Notes: generated from the letters alone by a model not told the origin. A DNA stretch of 64,000 bases from Gigaspora rosea (GCA_003550325.1 QKWP01000605.1:80908-144907); one strand, 5' to 3'. Positions 33,626 to 45,554 are shown, counted from the first letter of the stretch. Numbers and translations: made by a program.

Positions 33626-34600
33626 CTCCAAATTGATTATATTATATGATAATTTGGATTAGAAACATTATAGCGTTAATACTACAGTACAAGACACTTA
33701 AAGACTATATTCTCGTGATTTGTCCCATTTTCAAAAATTTCTTTTTGATTTCTTGTAGTTTGATTGGTCAAAAATTAATTAATAAAAAATATTTTAAAAA
33801 AGCTTTTAAAGTTTGTATAGTCTTTAAGTATCGCGCACTGTATAAATATATATAATATAAATTGTATACAAATTTATTACATAAAGGATAATTTTTAAGA
33901 CTTTAATAATGCAGTATATAATTTTTCTATATAAAAAAAATATAATAAATTTATTAAAAATAATAGTAAGTCTAATTTAAAAAACATGACAAGTTTTTTA
34001 GAAAATAAATATTGAATGCTATTATTTTTGAAATTGATTTCATAATATTTTCACAATATTTTTATAAAGAGTATTTCACTTTATATCTGTACTTTTAAAA
34101 ATATTTGTTTTATAATAAATATTTTAAAACTTGATTTTTTATATAATTATATATTTAGCATAATAGTTTAAAAACTTTTAAAAAAGAGGTTTGTAAATAC
34201 AAATACTAAAAAAAAAATAAACAAAATACAGAAAACCTGATATAAAATCTTATTTAGAAGCTAATATTTTTTAGTTTAATATCTTTCACTTATTTCTACC
34301 TATTTCTACTTATTTCTACTTATTTCTATTTATTTTAACAAAAACCTATTTACAACCTATCTACAAACTGCAATTGCAAGTAAATTCAAGAAGATAATTG
34401 TTTATGATTGGTTTAGAAATCATCTGATCATTATATTGCAGTCTGGTGTTTTTCCAAATTTGGACAATATAGATTGCTTCTTTTTTAGTACAAGATTAAT
34501 TCTGAAAACTTCAGTCATATGTAAATTAGCCAATTAAATAATTACAGTTCTATGATAATTTTATTAAACTTTTGTTTAAACTATTCTTTTCTATTACTTA
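33626..34600. other. AT-rich DNA with a short minisatellite
   Basis: No gene recognised. At 34283-34335 the 10-mer TATTTCTACT repeats about five times. The remainder is AT-rich single-copy-looking sequence. Confidence 0.5.
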
Positions 34601-35542
34601 GGGGAGCGCCATTTATCATCTGATTTTTAGGGTAGAGGGGAGGGTCAGAAAATTATCAGGTCCTAATAGCAGATAACTTTTGATTGGCTAAAATTATTAA
34701 AATTTTTAAAAATTTTTAAACTTAACATTAAATAACTTTTGAACTAGTAATCCATTTTGAATGATTTTACTACCAAAATGTTTGTCTTCATGAGACGATT
34801 CCAACGAGCCTAAAATCATCAAAATCCAATTACTGGATCCCAAGATCGTTATAGATTTATTGCTTTAATTATATTATTTTTATATATATTAATTAAAGAT
34901 CTTATATAAACTTAAATATTAAATAACTCTTGAACCAGTAATCCGTTTTGAATGATTTTACTACCAAAATGCTCATCTCAATGAGACGATTCTAATGAAT
35001 CTAAAATCTTTAAATTTTGATTATAGGATCCAGAGATCGTTATAGATTTGTGTTATTTTAATATAATCTATTAAAAATAATACAAATCTATAATGATTTC
35101 TGGATTCCGTAATCAGAATTTAACGATTTTAGGTTCATTAGAATCATCTCATTGAGATGAGCATTTTGGTAATAAAATAATCCAAAACGGATCACTGGTT
35201 CAAGAGTTATTTAATATTAAAGTTTATAAGATCTTTAATAATAATTTTTAATATATACAAAAATAATATAATTAAAGCAGACAAATCTATAACAATCTTG
35301 GGATCCTGTGATTGGATTTTGATAATTTCAGGCTCGTTGGAATTTTCTCATTGAGACGAACGTTTTGGTAGTAAAATCACCCCAAACGGGTCACTGGTTC
35401 AAAAGTTATTTAATGTTAAATTTTAAAAATTTTTAAAAATTTTAATAATTTTAGCCAATCAAATCGCGGTATTTGACGATCAGGTGGGGGAAAGAGGGTA
35501 GCCCCTTAGTAGCAAAAAATCAGATAATAAATGGCATTCCCC
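34601..35542. mobile_element. 942-bp palindromic element with four copies of a shared module
   Basis: The ends read inwards as GGGGAGCGCCATTTATCATC and GGGGAATGCCATTTATTATC; the next bases CTGATTTTT also match. TTACTTA precedes and TTACTAA follows, a weak duplication. A module with TAATCCATTTTGAATGATT, then ACTACCAAAATG, GAGACGATTC and AAAATCCAATTACTGGATCC appears twice directly (about 34735-34855, 34920-35045). It appears twice inverted (about 35085-35205, 35300-35405), making a near-complete 700-bp palindrome. It is related to 15,997-16,721. Confidence 0.75.
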
Positions 35543-35727
35543 TTACTAAACTTTTGCTTAAAATATTTTTTCTATTACTTATTAAACCTTTGCTTAAATT
35601 ATTTTTTATATAACTTATTAAACTTTTATTTAAATTATTTTTTATATAACTCATATTAATATGCATTTTACTGGTAAATAAAACCTAAAATTATCTGATT
35701 CGTTTCTGATTGTAAACAAATCTTTGG

Positions 35728-36185
35728 TGCAAATACAAGACTTTTCAATAACCTTTAAGCTACCTTCCAAAGCCCTATCGGTAACCTGATATGTATTGTA
35801 ATTAAATACTATAGATATAGTATTTTTCTCTATTTTGTATGAAAACTGGAGACATTTTGGTAATCTTGATGGTTACTTTCATAGTTCTATCGGTTTCCTG
35901 ATTTGTCACCGGTTGTTATATTATTTTTATTTATATCGGATGCATATATGAGACTTTTCTGTAATCTTTAAGATTCATTCCATAGAATTATTAGTTTCCC
36001 GACTTGTCTTTAGATCAACACGGTCAATGTACTATTTTTCTCTATGTAGCAAGAAAACCGGAAGCAAATACAAGACTTTTCTGTAATATTTAAGATTCCT
36101 TCCATAGAATGATTAGTTACCCGATTTGTATTTTAAATAAATTCGATTGATGTATTATTTTTCTCTATATAACAAGAAAACTGGA
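35728..36185. repeat. tandem array, four diverged copies of about 120 bp
   Basis: The unit has CAAATACAAGACTTTTCTGT, then TTCCATAGAAT, GATTTGT and TATTTTTCTCTATA, ending GAAAACTGGA. Copies start near 35731, 35852, 35944 and 36064; the second is shorter. It lies downstream of the unknown gene ending at 36515. No gene in 36186-36514. Confidence 0.75.
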
Positions 36186-36514
36186 TACGCTTCGGGGTTT
36201 TTTAATAAGCATATTAGCATGTCCGGTAGGACTATTTGATAGTTTATTATTTATTTATTTATTTATACGTATTCAATTAAAATTAATTATTATAGCGATA
36301 ATACATTGTTCACTATATACTATAGTTATAATATATATTGTTTTTGCTAATATAAAAGCTTGATGCACGTCAAAAGCTATAATTGAAATTTTTAAAAATT
36401 AAACATTTGCTTGAATGAACTATTGAGTTCATTATGAAAAATTCCTGCTTTATAAAGAAATGCCAACCTTATATAAAAAAAAATTAATAAAATAAATAAA
36501 ATAACAATGAAAAG

Positions 36515-37522
36515 ATTCAAATTTCATTATTTACCTGAAAGTATTCACTAGAACTGCCCTTGGAATTATTTTGGGCTTCGTTATTTTCTCGCGCTGCCTC
36601 AGAATTATCATTGTGATCGTCACGTAATTCATCATAATTTTCATCGCTAGTATAACCAGAATTACTAGTTCTTCCATTTCCGTTATTGTTACTTCCACTA
36701 TTACTCCCACTATTACTCCTACTATTACTTTCACCATTACTTCCACCATTACTTCCACCTCTATTATTGTTATTACTAACGCTTGGAGTTACTTCTTCTT
36801 CTTCTTCCGAATGGTAAGTAGTAGAAATAGTCCACTTGGGTGCATCGATTGGAGGTTTTGTTTTATCAGCCCAATTTCTGTCGCTGTACCACTGCTATAC
36901 ATAGGAACGAAATTATTTCGGGTTTGAAAACCCAAAATTAAAATTTGAAGCTGAAATTGTTTTTGATCTATTTTACTTGAAAGATGAAATTATTTGATAC
37001 TTTTTTTAAATAGACGAAATTATAAAGAACATATCTATATAAATTTTATTTGCTCTTCCTTATAAAAAATTTTAATTTTCTCTAATGAAGACGAAATAGG
37101 CCTTTTTCAAAAATCAATTTCGGTGGTATTACTAACCACTGCTTCCTTGAATATTTTACATGATAAGTTTTTTCACCCATTTCATCAGCCAGCCGCAGAA
37201 TCTTTCTAATCTATTATCAATAAAATAAAAAAGGAAAATAGTGCCTGAAGCATCCCATAAAAAAAAAAGGAACAACAAAATGTTTACTTACTTTTCGTGA
37301 TCTCCACGGCTTATCATAGACATGTATTACATGATTATCTGTCTTGTCTTTGGGTCGTATTTTTAGCTGTTTTTCTGACAATGTTCGTTCTACATCTGTT
37401 TCAGAATATTCGTCAGAATGGAAATCCCTATCATTAAAAATTTTTTCAAGGTCGGCTTTAAAATCGTCAAAATTCATCTTAGGAATAAGTTCTTGAAGAT
37501 TTCTATCGTTGGTATTAGTCAT
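36515..37522 (-). CDS. lineage-type protein with Asn/Ser/Gly-rich C-terminus, function unknown
   Basis: I do not recognise a characterised family. The first clear exon (37522-37292) begins MTNTNDRNLQELIPKMNFD and carries an acidic stretch, then VIHVYDKPWRSRK. A second exon (37210 to about 37137) gives IRKILRLADEMGEKTYHVK. The last (about 36894-36515) gives ADKTKPPIDAPKWTISTTYH, a run of glutamates, and a low-complexity Asn/Ser/Gly region before ending at TGA 36515-36517. Donor sites are good (GTAAGT, GTTAGT), but the last junction does not keep frame in my model. An upstream exon with MANRVKLDKKRKGINSQRS (37684-37625) may belong to it. Similar short proteins are common in Rhizophagus, from memory. 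It may be functional or lightly decayed. Confidence 0.5.
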
Positions 37523-37713
37523 ATGATTAATACCACGAACTTGTCTTTTTTTTCTATAAATAATAAAATTTAACTATAATTAATATCGGCTCCCCGATAC
37601 TCCTATAAAATAATTTATACTTACTTCAGATCGCTGACTGTTTATTCCTTTTCTTTTTTTATCGAGCTTCACTCTATTTGCCATTTTTCATGTTGGTGGC
37701 AGTGAAGGCTTAA

Positions 37714-38882
37714 AGAACGTACTTAAGTTCTGTAAGTTTATATCTAAACCGACCCTCTAGCACCTTACCAATCACTGACATGGTATTTTTTTGTACATGT
37801 CGAGAAATATCCGACCATGTTTTGGTTGGGTCAAGTTGAAGAGAATTATCTAGGCCATTTAAGATTTGAATTACTTCGTTTTATAGTATTAATAAAATAA
37901 TTAATAACGATAATTAAAAAAATAATTAGTAACGATAACGATTATTAATAAAAATAATTAATAACGATAATTAATAGATAAGGTAATGATAATATTTAAT
38001 AAAATATTTATATACATGAAAGAGCTTATACTGATTCGCAGTCATATTTTTTAGATATTCACGAGATTTTTTCATGTATCCAGAAGGAGGTTCCGGAGTG
38101 ACTGATGGTAGATTATTTGCAGGAACGTTACGCTCTTTCCTTTGCTTACCCTTTTTATTACTAGGGTTGACTGTAAAGGTAGCAATAGCAGAATTAGTAT
38201 TATCACAAAGAGCGTCGGTAGTTTCATTAGCATCAAGATCACAAAGACCCATATCATCCATTGAGCAGGAAAGCCCAGTTGTGCCCATTACACCAGTTGT
38301 TTCAGTATCATCGACATCAACATATTCTGATTGATTATTAGATGTAGTTGCTTTATCGAATTTTAATTTGTTTACTTCATTAATTAAGCTTTCCACAGTG
38401 CTTTTTAATAAAGAGATTTCTATTAATATATAAATTTTTTGTTATTTGTATCAGTAATTCAATAGTTTTATTAAAAAACATTTTTTTTCTAATTTTCGTA
38501 TAATTATCTTTATCTTTTAAATCGGGACTTCTTGAACAGTAACAGAACGAGAACGTTCGTTTGGAGAAATTGATCTATGACTGCGACTTTCAATGTCTCG
38601 ATAGTTTCTATTAATTTGACATGAAGTAGTATGTGAATGACGAGGCGGGGTTATTGAACGATGATGATAGTTTTGGCGAGGTGGAGTTGCTGAACAACGA
38701 TGATAGTTTTAGCGAAGTGGAGTTGCTAAACGACGATAATAGTTTTGACGAAAAGTAGACTGACGGTTTTGGCGATACGGTGTTGTCGATCGGAATGGAG
38801 TACCTCTTTGAAATGACATGGATGGTAAAATTAAACGTCGAACTGAAATGATGTTAATTTTGTACGGGTTTTTAGTACGCAT
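37714..38882 (-). pseudogene. Arg-rich/coiled protein gene, possibly interrupted
   Basis: Not a family I can name. Exon 1 (38882 to about 38530) starts MRTKNPYKINIISVRRL and contains about three tandem ATPPRQNYHRR-like units followed by an SR-type stretch (RDIESRSHRSISPNERSRS). A TAA at 38711-38709 falls in one of these units where sister units have Gln. A middle exon (about 38435-38020) has SLINEVNKLKFDKATTSNN and an acidic, Thr-rich region. A last segment (about 37889-37714) has LQLDPTKTWSDISRHVQKN and KVLEGRFRYKLTELKYVL. It is head-to-tail with the next gene on the same strand, 30-200 bp apart. It is either a pseudogene, an allele with a stop, or spliced around the stop. Confidence 0.45.
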
Positions 38883-38892
38883 TTTTTAAAAT

Positions 38893-39115
38893 GAGTTTTC
38901 AAAAAAAAAACCAAAAAAGGAATCTATAGAGCTATCAGTTATTAGGTATTTAATTTGAAGAGAAGAAGACAAGAAAAGCGTTTCCAAAAAAAACAAAAAA
39001 AGAAATCTATTGAGTTATCGGGTATTAGGTATTTAATTTGAAGAAGAGAAGAAAACAAGAAAAGCGTTTCCAAAAAAAAACAAAAACAGGAATCTATTGA
39101 GTTATCGGTACAAGA
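38893..39115. repeat. tandem repeat, about 2.5 copies of 83-90 bp
   Basis: The unit contains CAAAAAAGGAATCTAT, GAGTTATCGG, TATTAGGTATTTAATTTGAA and ACAAGAAAAGCGTTTCC. It lies immediately upstream of the Arg-rich gene, in its promoter side. Confidence 0.8.
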
Positions 39116-39244
39116 AAAGCAGTTTATTTATATAAGTTTACCTTACTTGTAATCAATATTTTAGTATATGTAAATGTAATGACAGGTATAGTAAAGGTTT
39201 TATGAGCGAAGCGAAAAAGTCAAATAAAGTCACTAAAGAAAGAA

Positions 39245-39535
39245 TGATGCGAAAGAGTCAAATTTTTGCAACGTATAGTAAAAATGTATGACCTATTTAT
39301 AATTTTTTATATTTCTGAAAGTCAATTAATTGATTATGCATACGACGTACTTTAAAGTTCTAATATATTATCAGAAATTAAAATTCAGATGCAAAAGAAT
39401 TAAATTTTTGCAACATATGATAAGAATGTATGACCTATTATAATTTTTTATATTTCTAAAAGTCAATTGATTATGCATACGACGTACTTCAAAGTTCTAT
39501 TATATATTATCAGAAATTAAAATCAGATTATGCAA
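39245..39535. repeat. tandem duplication, unit about 145 bp
   Basis: The unit contains TTTTTGCAAC, AATGTATGACCTATT, AAAGTCAATTGATTATGCAT, ACGACGTACTT and TATTATCAGAAATTAAAAT, present twice with small indels. Confidence 0.8.
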
Positions 39536-39559
39536 TTTACAAATATTTGCATTAAACAA

Positions 39560-39835
39560 ACAAAAGGCCTATCGTAACTTTATTGATAATTCAAATCATT
39601 AAAAAATGTCAAAACAAAAAAAAGTTTAATATATAAATAATTGTATTAGGCAAATAAAGGCCTATCGGGATACCGGTAACTTTATTGATAATTCGAATCA
39701 TTAAAAAATGTCAAAACAAAAAAAAGTTTAATATATAAAGAATTGTATTAAGCAAATAAAGGTCTATCGGGATACCGGTAACTTTATTGATAATTCGAAT
39801 CATTAAAAAATGTCAAACCAAAAAATTTAATTTCA
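39560..39835. repeat. tandem repeat, three copies of about 122 bp
   Basis: The unit contains GGCCTATCGGGATACCGG, TAACTTTATTGATAATTC, AATCATTAAAAAATGTCAAA and AAAGTTTAATATATAAA. The first copy lacks the GGGATACCGG part. It is the third distinct array in 950 bp. Confidence 0.85.
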
Positions 39836-40397
39836 TTGATACAATAGATGTTTTTATTTCGATACTACTTATTTATTTATTTTAACATGAAATATAGCGA
39901 AAGAAATATCAGCACTAACGTTTTATTACTGGAAATTATATCGGAATACCAATAACTTTATAGTCAATTCGAATCACTAAACACGTGTCAGTGTCAAACG
40001 AAAGTAAAATTGTTAAAACAAAGAGTATATTTTATTTAAAAATAATTAGGAAAAAGTCTATTAATCATATCGGCATTTCGATAATTCTCTTGAAGATTCA
40101 GATTACATATAATTCTTGCCTATACTTCCTTAATCTTTTCTCTCTCATTTTATTTTCGTTCATTTTTATCTATATTTCTCATACTATTTTCGCTTATATA
40201 TTCTCTTATCTTTATTTCTCTCTTTCCACTTCGTTCATATATTCTCTCTTATCTATATCTTTATAATTCTATTTTCATTCATATAATTTTTATCCACTTT
40301 TACTTGCTTGTATATTTCGTTCATATATCCTCTTATCTCTATCTTTTGCTCATATTCTGTTCACATATTTTTCCATCCGATATTTTCTTTCATTATT
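39836..40397. other. pyrimidine-rich AT DNA, no gene
   Basis: A decayed further copy of the 122-bp unit may continue to about 39990. From 40120 the strand is TCTTATCTTTATTTC-like with repeated TTCATATAT words. The open frame here is low-complexity and I do not call it. Confidence 0.5.
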
Positions 40398-40432
40398 ATG
40401 GGTTATAAGAAAAAGAGTTCGATTGTTAAAAA

Positions 40433-40576
40433 CAGTGTTGGCAATATGGACATTTGGACTTATTAAAAATAATATAGACAAAATATGGACATAGTAATTT
40501 ATGGACATGGACATATAGGTTTGGACATAGTCCAAATTTTTTAAAAAATATGGACATATACCAAGTGCCAACACTG
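40433..40576. mobile_element. 144-bp hAT-type MITE (TATGGACAT-rich)
   Basis: Both ends are CAGTGTTGGCA-type inverted repeats. The flanking 8-mers are both GTTAAAAA (40425-40432, 40577-40584). ATATGGACAT words fill it. Removing it joins SSIVKN to TIEKANHPK in frame, showing where the CACTA ORF really starts (ATG 40398). Confidence 0.95.
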
Positions 40577-41704
40577 GTTAAAAATACAATTGAAAAAGCC
40601 AACCATCCTAAGTATTCAAGGAATTGCCACCCTGAATATTGCTTCTGCAATATTTGTAAAGATATTCTTGTTGATCCAAGAACCAAAAAGTCCTACATGG
40701 CTAGAAGGGATATTGTAGTAAGAAATTTCCTTGATGTTGGTGGATTTTCAACAACCGTAATAGACCTTCCGGAAATTCCATTTCCAGAAATGGAATTTCC
40801 AGACATGGAAATCTCAGATAACCCTATACAATTTGATACCGTTAATTCTGACAATGAATCGGTTATTTCTTCATATGAAGAAGAGTACAATTTAATTACT
40901 AAGACACAGTCCAAAAAGGAAAAAAAAACTGGAAAATGGGGAAAACGGAGCGTCCCATTACCTATGGAATTCAGCGAAACCTTTTTCTCGAACGTGAAAA
41001 TGACAAGGTGGTTTTAATAAAAATCTATCAGAAGAAGAAGAAGATTTAAATGATAATGAAATTAATTTTAATGCACCTGATTCATATGAAGAAAACGACA
41101 ATCCAACTAAACCTGCAGATACAACTAATGCTTCTACGTGGATCGTTTTTTGGGCTCTGAATTCTCAAGCAAGGTGTACGTTATCCGATATTGAAACTGG
41201 TTTTCTAATAAAATTTCTTCAATACCTTTGTATCTTTCATGATGAAAAATAAATATGCCACCTTCTCTACACTTTAAAAATGGCACGCAAAGCTCTTGGA
41301 ATCTGTGCTCACATGATTAAGTATGCGACATGTGAAAAATATTGTAAATTATATAGCGTTGCCGATGTGTCAACCAACAAGCCTAATTTATTTCCCAAAA
41401 TAAGCCATTGTACCTTCCAAGACTTTTCAAATCACCCAATGGCTAATAAAAGACAATCCTGTACTTTACCTATAGCAAAAAAACTTCCAGTAACCGGTGG
41501 AGTTATATTTAAACCAACCTTAATTTTTTCGACTATTTCTTTGGTAATTAATTATAGTCGTTATATAATAGGAAAGGGTTTGAAGTAAATTGTAGAAAAT
41601 GGGTAGATAGGCTTGTTGATCCTGGTATGGTCACTGATTTCTATGATGGTAGAATCTGGAAAACTTTTAGGTACTCTAATTTAATTAACAAAAAAATTAT
41701 ATAT

Positions 41705-41847
41705 GGCAGCATGCATAATTTATGTCAAACCAGTACTGTATTGTATAGAAATAGGAACCTTGATAATAATACCATATGGTATGATTTTTGTATTATCTTT
41801 AAGATTTCTATAATAATACTAGTTTAACATAAGTTATGGATGCTGCC
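41705..41847. mobile_element. 143-bp MITE with 3-bp duplication
   Basis: GGCAGCATGCATAATTTATG at the left pairs with the inverted right end GGCAGCATCCATAACTTATG (17 of 20). TAT flanks both sides. A three-base duplication would fit a PIF/Harbinger-type element, but the target is not the usual TTA/TAA. It lies inside the CACTA transposase. Confidence 0.7.
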
Positions 41848-42196
41848 TATTCTAATTTTTCAAATGGGGTGTCCACAATTATATATATATTTACTGCCCA
41901 GGTTGTTTTTACATGCCTAAATTTTGTAACGCTTATATTTTTTGTATACACAAAAATAACATGGTTTATATTATTATTTATCGTTACAGAATTCTAGTGA
42001 AAATTTGCCCTTTTTCTAAAAAGACCAATCGGATTGCCGTTTAGGAATAATGTTGAATCTAGATTGGTTTCAACCTTTTGATAATTCTCAATATAGTGTT
42101 GGAGCCATCTATGGTGTCATCTGCAACCTTCCACGAAATGAAAGATTTAAACCATCGAACATTTTAATATTAGCATTGATACTTGGCCCGAATGAA

Positions 42197-42453
42197 TATA
42201 CATGCTGGCAAAACCCGGACAAATTCCAAATAATAAAAAAACAATTGCTATTTATAAAAGATTAAATCAAATAAATAATCTTAATATTTTGTAAATATAT
42301 TATTTATAACTATAAGAATATATATGATTTGTTTAAATAAAGATTATTAATAAAGTTTTTGAGATATTAGTTATACTAGAATTTGGGATTTGGGATTTGG
42401 GATGACGGACAAATCCCAAACTATAGTAAGTTGGGATTTTGCCAACATGTATA
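42197..42453. mobile_element. 257-bp hAT-type element in the CACTA ORF
   Basis: The ends read inwards as TATACATGCTGGCAAAACCC and TATACATGTTGGCAAAATCC. The flanking 8-mers are both CGAATGAA (42189-42196, 42454-42461). Excision joins LGPNE to PKLYRLNHYLAP in frame. TTTGGGAT words inside resemble the ends of 32,421-33,617. Confidence 0.93.
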
Positions 42454-42958
42454 CGAATGAACCGAAATTGTATCGACTAAATCATTATTTGGCTCCTGTA
42501 ATAGACCAATTAATAGGTCTGTTTGATGGTTTTAATCTTTCAAGCACGTATGAAAGCCCTACCGGCAAGTTTATTAGAGGAGCCGTAATTTGTTGTTCTT
42601 GCAATATACTGGCTGCAAAAAAGTTGTGCGGGTTTATTTTAGTACGAATTGCCTGTCATAGGTGCTTAAAAAGGGCAAACATTGGTGAAAGAAACCAGCC
42701 AAACTTTGGTGGATTTGCCGATATGGATGACTGGTTTCAAGAAAAAGATATCAATGCAATTCGTGAAAGTGCTGTTTCATAGAAGAATTGTAATACCAAA
42801 GATGCAAGAAAAAAGCATACATCAGAAACATTAGTATGCTGGTCCAAAATTTATCGTTTAACCTATTTTAATTCAGTTCGGTTCACAATAATTGATCCTA
42901 TACATTGCCTATTCTTAGGCATTGCTAAATGGATTGTTAATTTATAGATCGATAGAGG

Positions 42959-43081
42959 TAGTGTTGTAAATCGGTCAATTGAGTAATTATTTTTGTTAAC
43001 ATACTAGTTGCAACTAATCAATTAATTGATTAATCGATTAGTTGTAACTAATTAATTAAATTGATTTTCAATCGAACATCC
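42959..43081. mobile_element. 123-bp hAT-type element with AATCGATTAG palindrome
   Basis: It starts TAGTGTTGTAAATCGG and is built around AATCGATTAGTTG-type palindromes like those of 50,315-53,058. The flanks GATAGAGG (42951-42958) and GATAAATG (43082-43089) match at 6 of 8. It separates WIV-type and VPSDIGKLPNKIA-type segments of the CACTA transposase. Confidence 0.65.
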
Positions 43082-44909
43082 GATAAATGTAGGCATTTTA
43101 ATGTCCCAAGACCTAGTTCTAATGGAAAATCAGGTTAAAAACATGCAAGTCCCTTCTGATATCGGAAAACTTCCTAATAAAATAGCGATGGGTGACAGTT
43201 TTTCGGGGTTTATAGCAGATCAATGGAAGAATTTCGTTCTGGTGTATGCAACTACCATTACTTGGGATTAGTGATTCTGGTCGATCTAAATTTATTGGCC
43301 AGACTAAGCTGATAAATTTTATCAACTTAGCCAGCTTAGCCGATTTCTTTATGTATTCACATGACCTTGCATTTTATAGCGCTTTGCAAAGGATGATGGC
43401 AAAAAATCTCTGTGATTCTTAATAAAAAATTCAAATTTAGAATTTATATATTAAACTATGCTTTCAATCATAGTTTCGATCAATGATCATATATATGAAA
43501 AATGCATCATTCCCAAAGTTTATATACAGTATTTTGATATTTGCTTTTTTCGACAAACATAATTTCTTTCTCTTTATTTAAATATTCCTTAATACTTGGT
43601 TATAATGACTGACGTCAAGAAACAAAGCTAAAATGTCGCAGAGGAACATGTTTTAGTTGTCGAAAATGTTTGTATTGTGGAATTGACTTACAATGTAATT
43701 GCAACTTATCTGATGAGGTAATCGGACTGCAGCTGTCAAAAATGCATTTACACGATTATTTAATCCTAATTGGGTGAAAGAGCATATAAATTGTCCAAGC
43801 ATTTTATAATGTATTATACAAGAAAAACTTTTAATTTTTCTTTGTGCTCTCGGTATATAGTTTCTTATTATGATAATGAATAGCATAATAATGTAGATAA
43901 TAATACGCCACTTCAAGTACAATACAGTATCAAAGTAAGATCTAAAGCATTATAATATGTTATATTGATACGACTTTACGAATTGATTAGTAATCAATTT
44001 ATAGAAACTACTTTTAATGCATCTTTATATTGGAAATCAGCTTAGAATTGAAAAATCGTCTGATTTCTCATGATTTTATATGACATTATGATCCGCAGAG
44101 ATCACACACAATTTTGTGATAATCATTATATCTGATAAAGTGAATGAAGATTAAATCTTTATTTTTTATTAAAACTATAACAGAACTTGATTTGTAATTT
44201 GAGAAACTGAAATAAAAATTGTCGAAATCAAGAGGTAGAATAAAAAAGTTTTTAATTTTTTTAATTTTTACTACTTAATTTAATAACAGGTAAATATTTA
44301 AAATTTTTTTCTATTCGAATCTAATTTAAATCAGGATAAGAATTAAAACAATTTTGGTTTTCCTTTAGAAAAAGTAAGTCATGAACTGTATTAGAATGAA
44401 GACGGCTTCGTTTATCAGTAATTACATTTTCAGCATCGGAAAATAGGCGCTCAGAGGGCACAGAGGTTCCTGGAATAGTTAGTAACTGTCGTGCTTGCTG
44501 GGCCATTAAGGGAAGAGTTTGTTTATTATTACGCCAAAAGACTAATGGGTTATGGGTTTTATAAAGAGAGTCAGAAAGATCGTATTTTGTCATAAGAGGC
44601 ATATCAAAATAAATCTTGAGTTCATGTTCAATCGGACAAATTGGTTTTGAGGGGTTTCCAAATAGCGAGCTTAATAAGGAAAGAGGTAAATTTGTTTCAC
44701 AAAAAGATGGTGGATGCATATTTTGAGCATTTTTCATTCTACGTTTTAATTTACTTTTTGTTTGTTCGAACTTTTCTAATTCAAAACTTAGATCTTTAAA
44801 CCTGGGGTCTAAAATTGCTGCAAGATATCCTTCTAATATTGGTTCATCCCAACGGCTTCCAAATGATAACTCAACCTTATTACGCACATTACAAATGATT
44901 GGATGTGCA

Positions 44910-45554
44910 TAGAGGTTGTACCCGAAATAAATTTCAAATTCCGGATAACCCACCCGTTTACCAGACTATTACCGGGTCGCAAACCAGATTGTTTTAAAAA
45001 ATCCGGGTTACCCAGTTGACCCGGTTGACCCGGTTTGTTTGATTGGCTAATGCAAAATTGAGGTAGCTCTTAAGGGTATGTAATTTTTTTAGAGGTTGCA
45101 CCCGTTAAAAAATTTAAGCTCCGGGTTACTCACCATTTACAACATTATAAACTGGGACATCTTAATAATCCGGGTAAACCGTTTTTTTGATTGATTGATG
45201 CAAAATCATAAATTCTCTTATATGCATTTTTTTAAAAAACTACATATAATGATAATGGTAACTGATAAATTTATTAATTTTTATGTCAGTTGCCCCGAGA
45301 ATCATGATAATAGCTGTAACATAATCAGTTTATTCTCAAACGGCTAGAGGCCGTCGGAAAATAAACTGGGTTTAAATAATAAAATTTAAAATGACCTCAC
45401 TCCCAACGGACATATGTACTGTACATACGTTTGTACGTCACATTATCATGCTTATGGATAATTAATTCGGGTCACCCGGTTAACGATAGCTATGACCCGG
45501 TTGACAGGTGTTAACCGGGTTACCCGGGTAACACTTATACGGGTACAAGCTCTA
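44910..45554. mobile_element. 645-bp hAT-type element (ACCCGG-rich)
   Basis: The ends read inwards as TAGAGGTTGTACCCG and TAGAGCTTGTACCCG. The flanking 8-mers are GATGTGCA (44902-44909) and GATGTGTA (45555-45562). GGGTTACCCGG-type words crowd both ends. A second left-end-like stretch (AGAGGTTGCACCCG at about 45091) shows internal duplication. A hairpin with CAGTTTATT arms sits at 45325-45370. Confidence 0.93.

Larger units (their letters stand above)
40398..43268 (+). pseudogene. decayed CACTA/EnSpm (Tnp2-type) transposase
   Basis: The order of segments fits Tnp2. It starts MGYKKKSSIVKNTIEKANHP and goes on with CFCNICKDILVDPRTKKSY. Next come LNSQARCTLSDIETGFL, CEKYCKLYSVADVSTN, FSNHPMANKRQSCTLP, VTDFYDGRIWKTF, MLNLDWFQPFDNSQYSVGAI, YGVICNLPRNERFK and LILGPNE-type text. 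Then RLNHYLAPVIDQL, AVICCSCNILAAKKLCGF, NFGGFADMDDWF, IDPIHCLFLGIAKWIV and IADQWKNFVLVYATTITWD follow. At least four small elements interrupt it (40433-40576, 41705-41847, 42197-42453, 42959-43081). It also has stops and frame changes (for example near 41016, 41252 and 42034). It ends abruptly at 43268, where a hAT-type end begins. No CACTA termini were found. Confidence 0.85.

Noticed and set aside
38074-38334. 86-codon plus-strand ORF
   Set aside because: Antisense shadow of the minus-strand exon with an acidic Thr-rich region, which has proper splice context.
43653-43922. 89-codon minus-strand ORF
   Set aside because: Shadow of the plus-strand cysteine-cluster region; no motif of its own.
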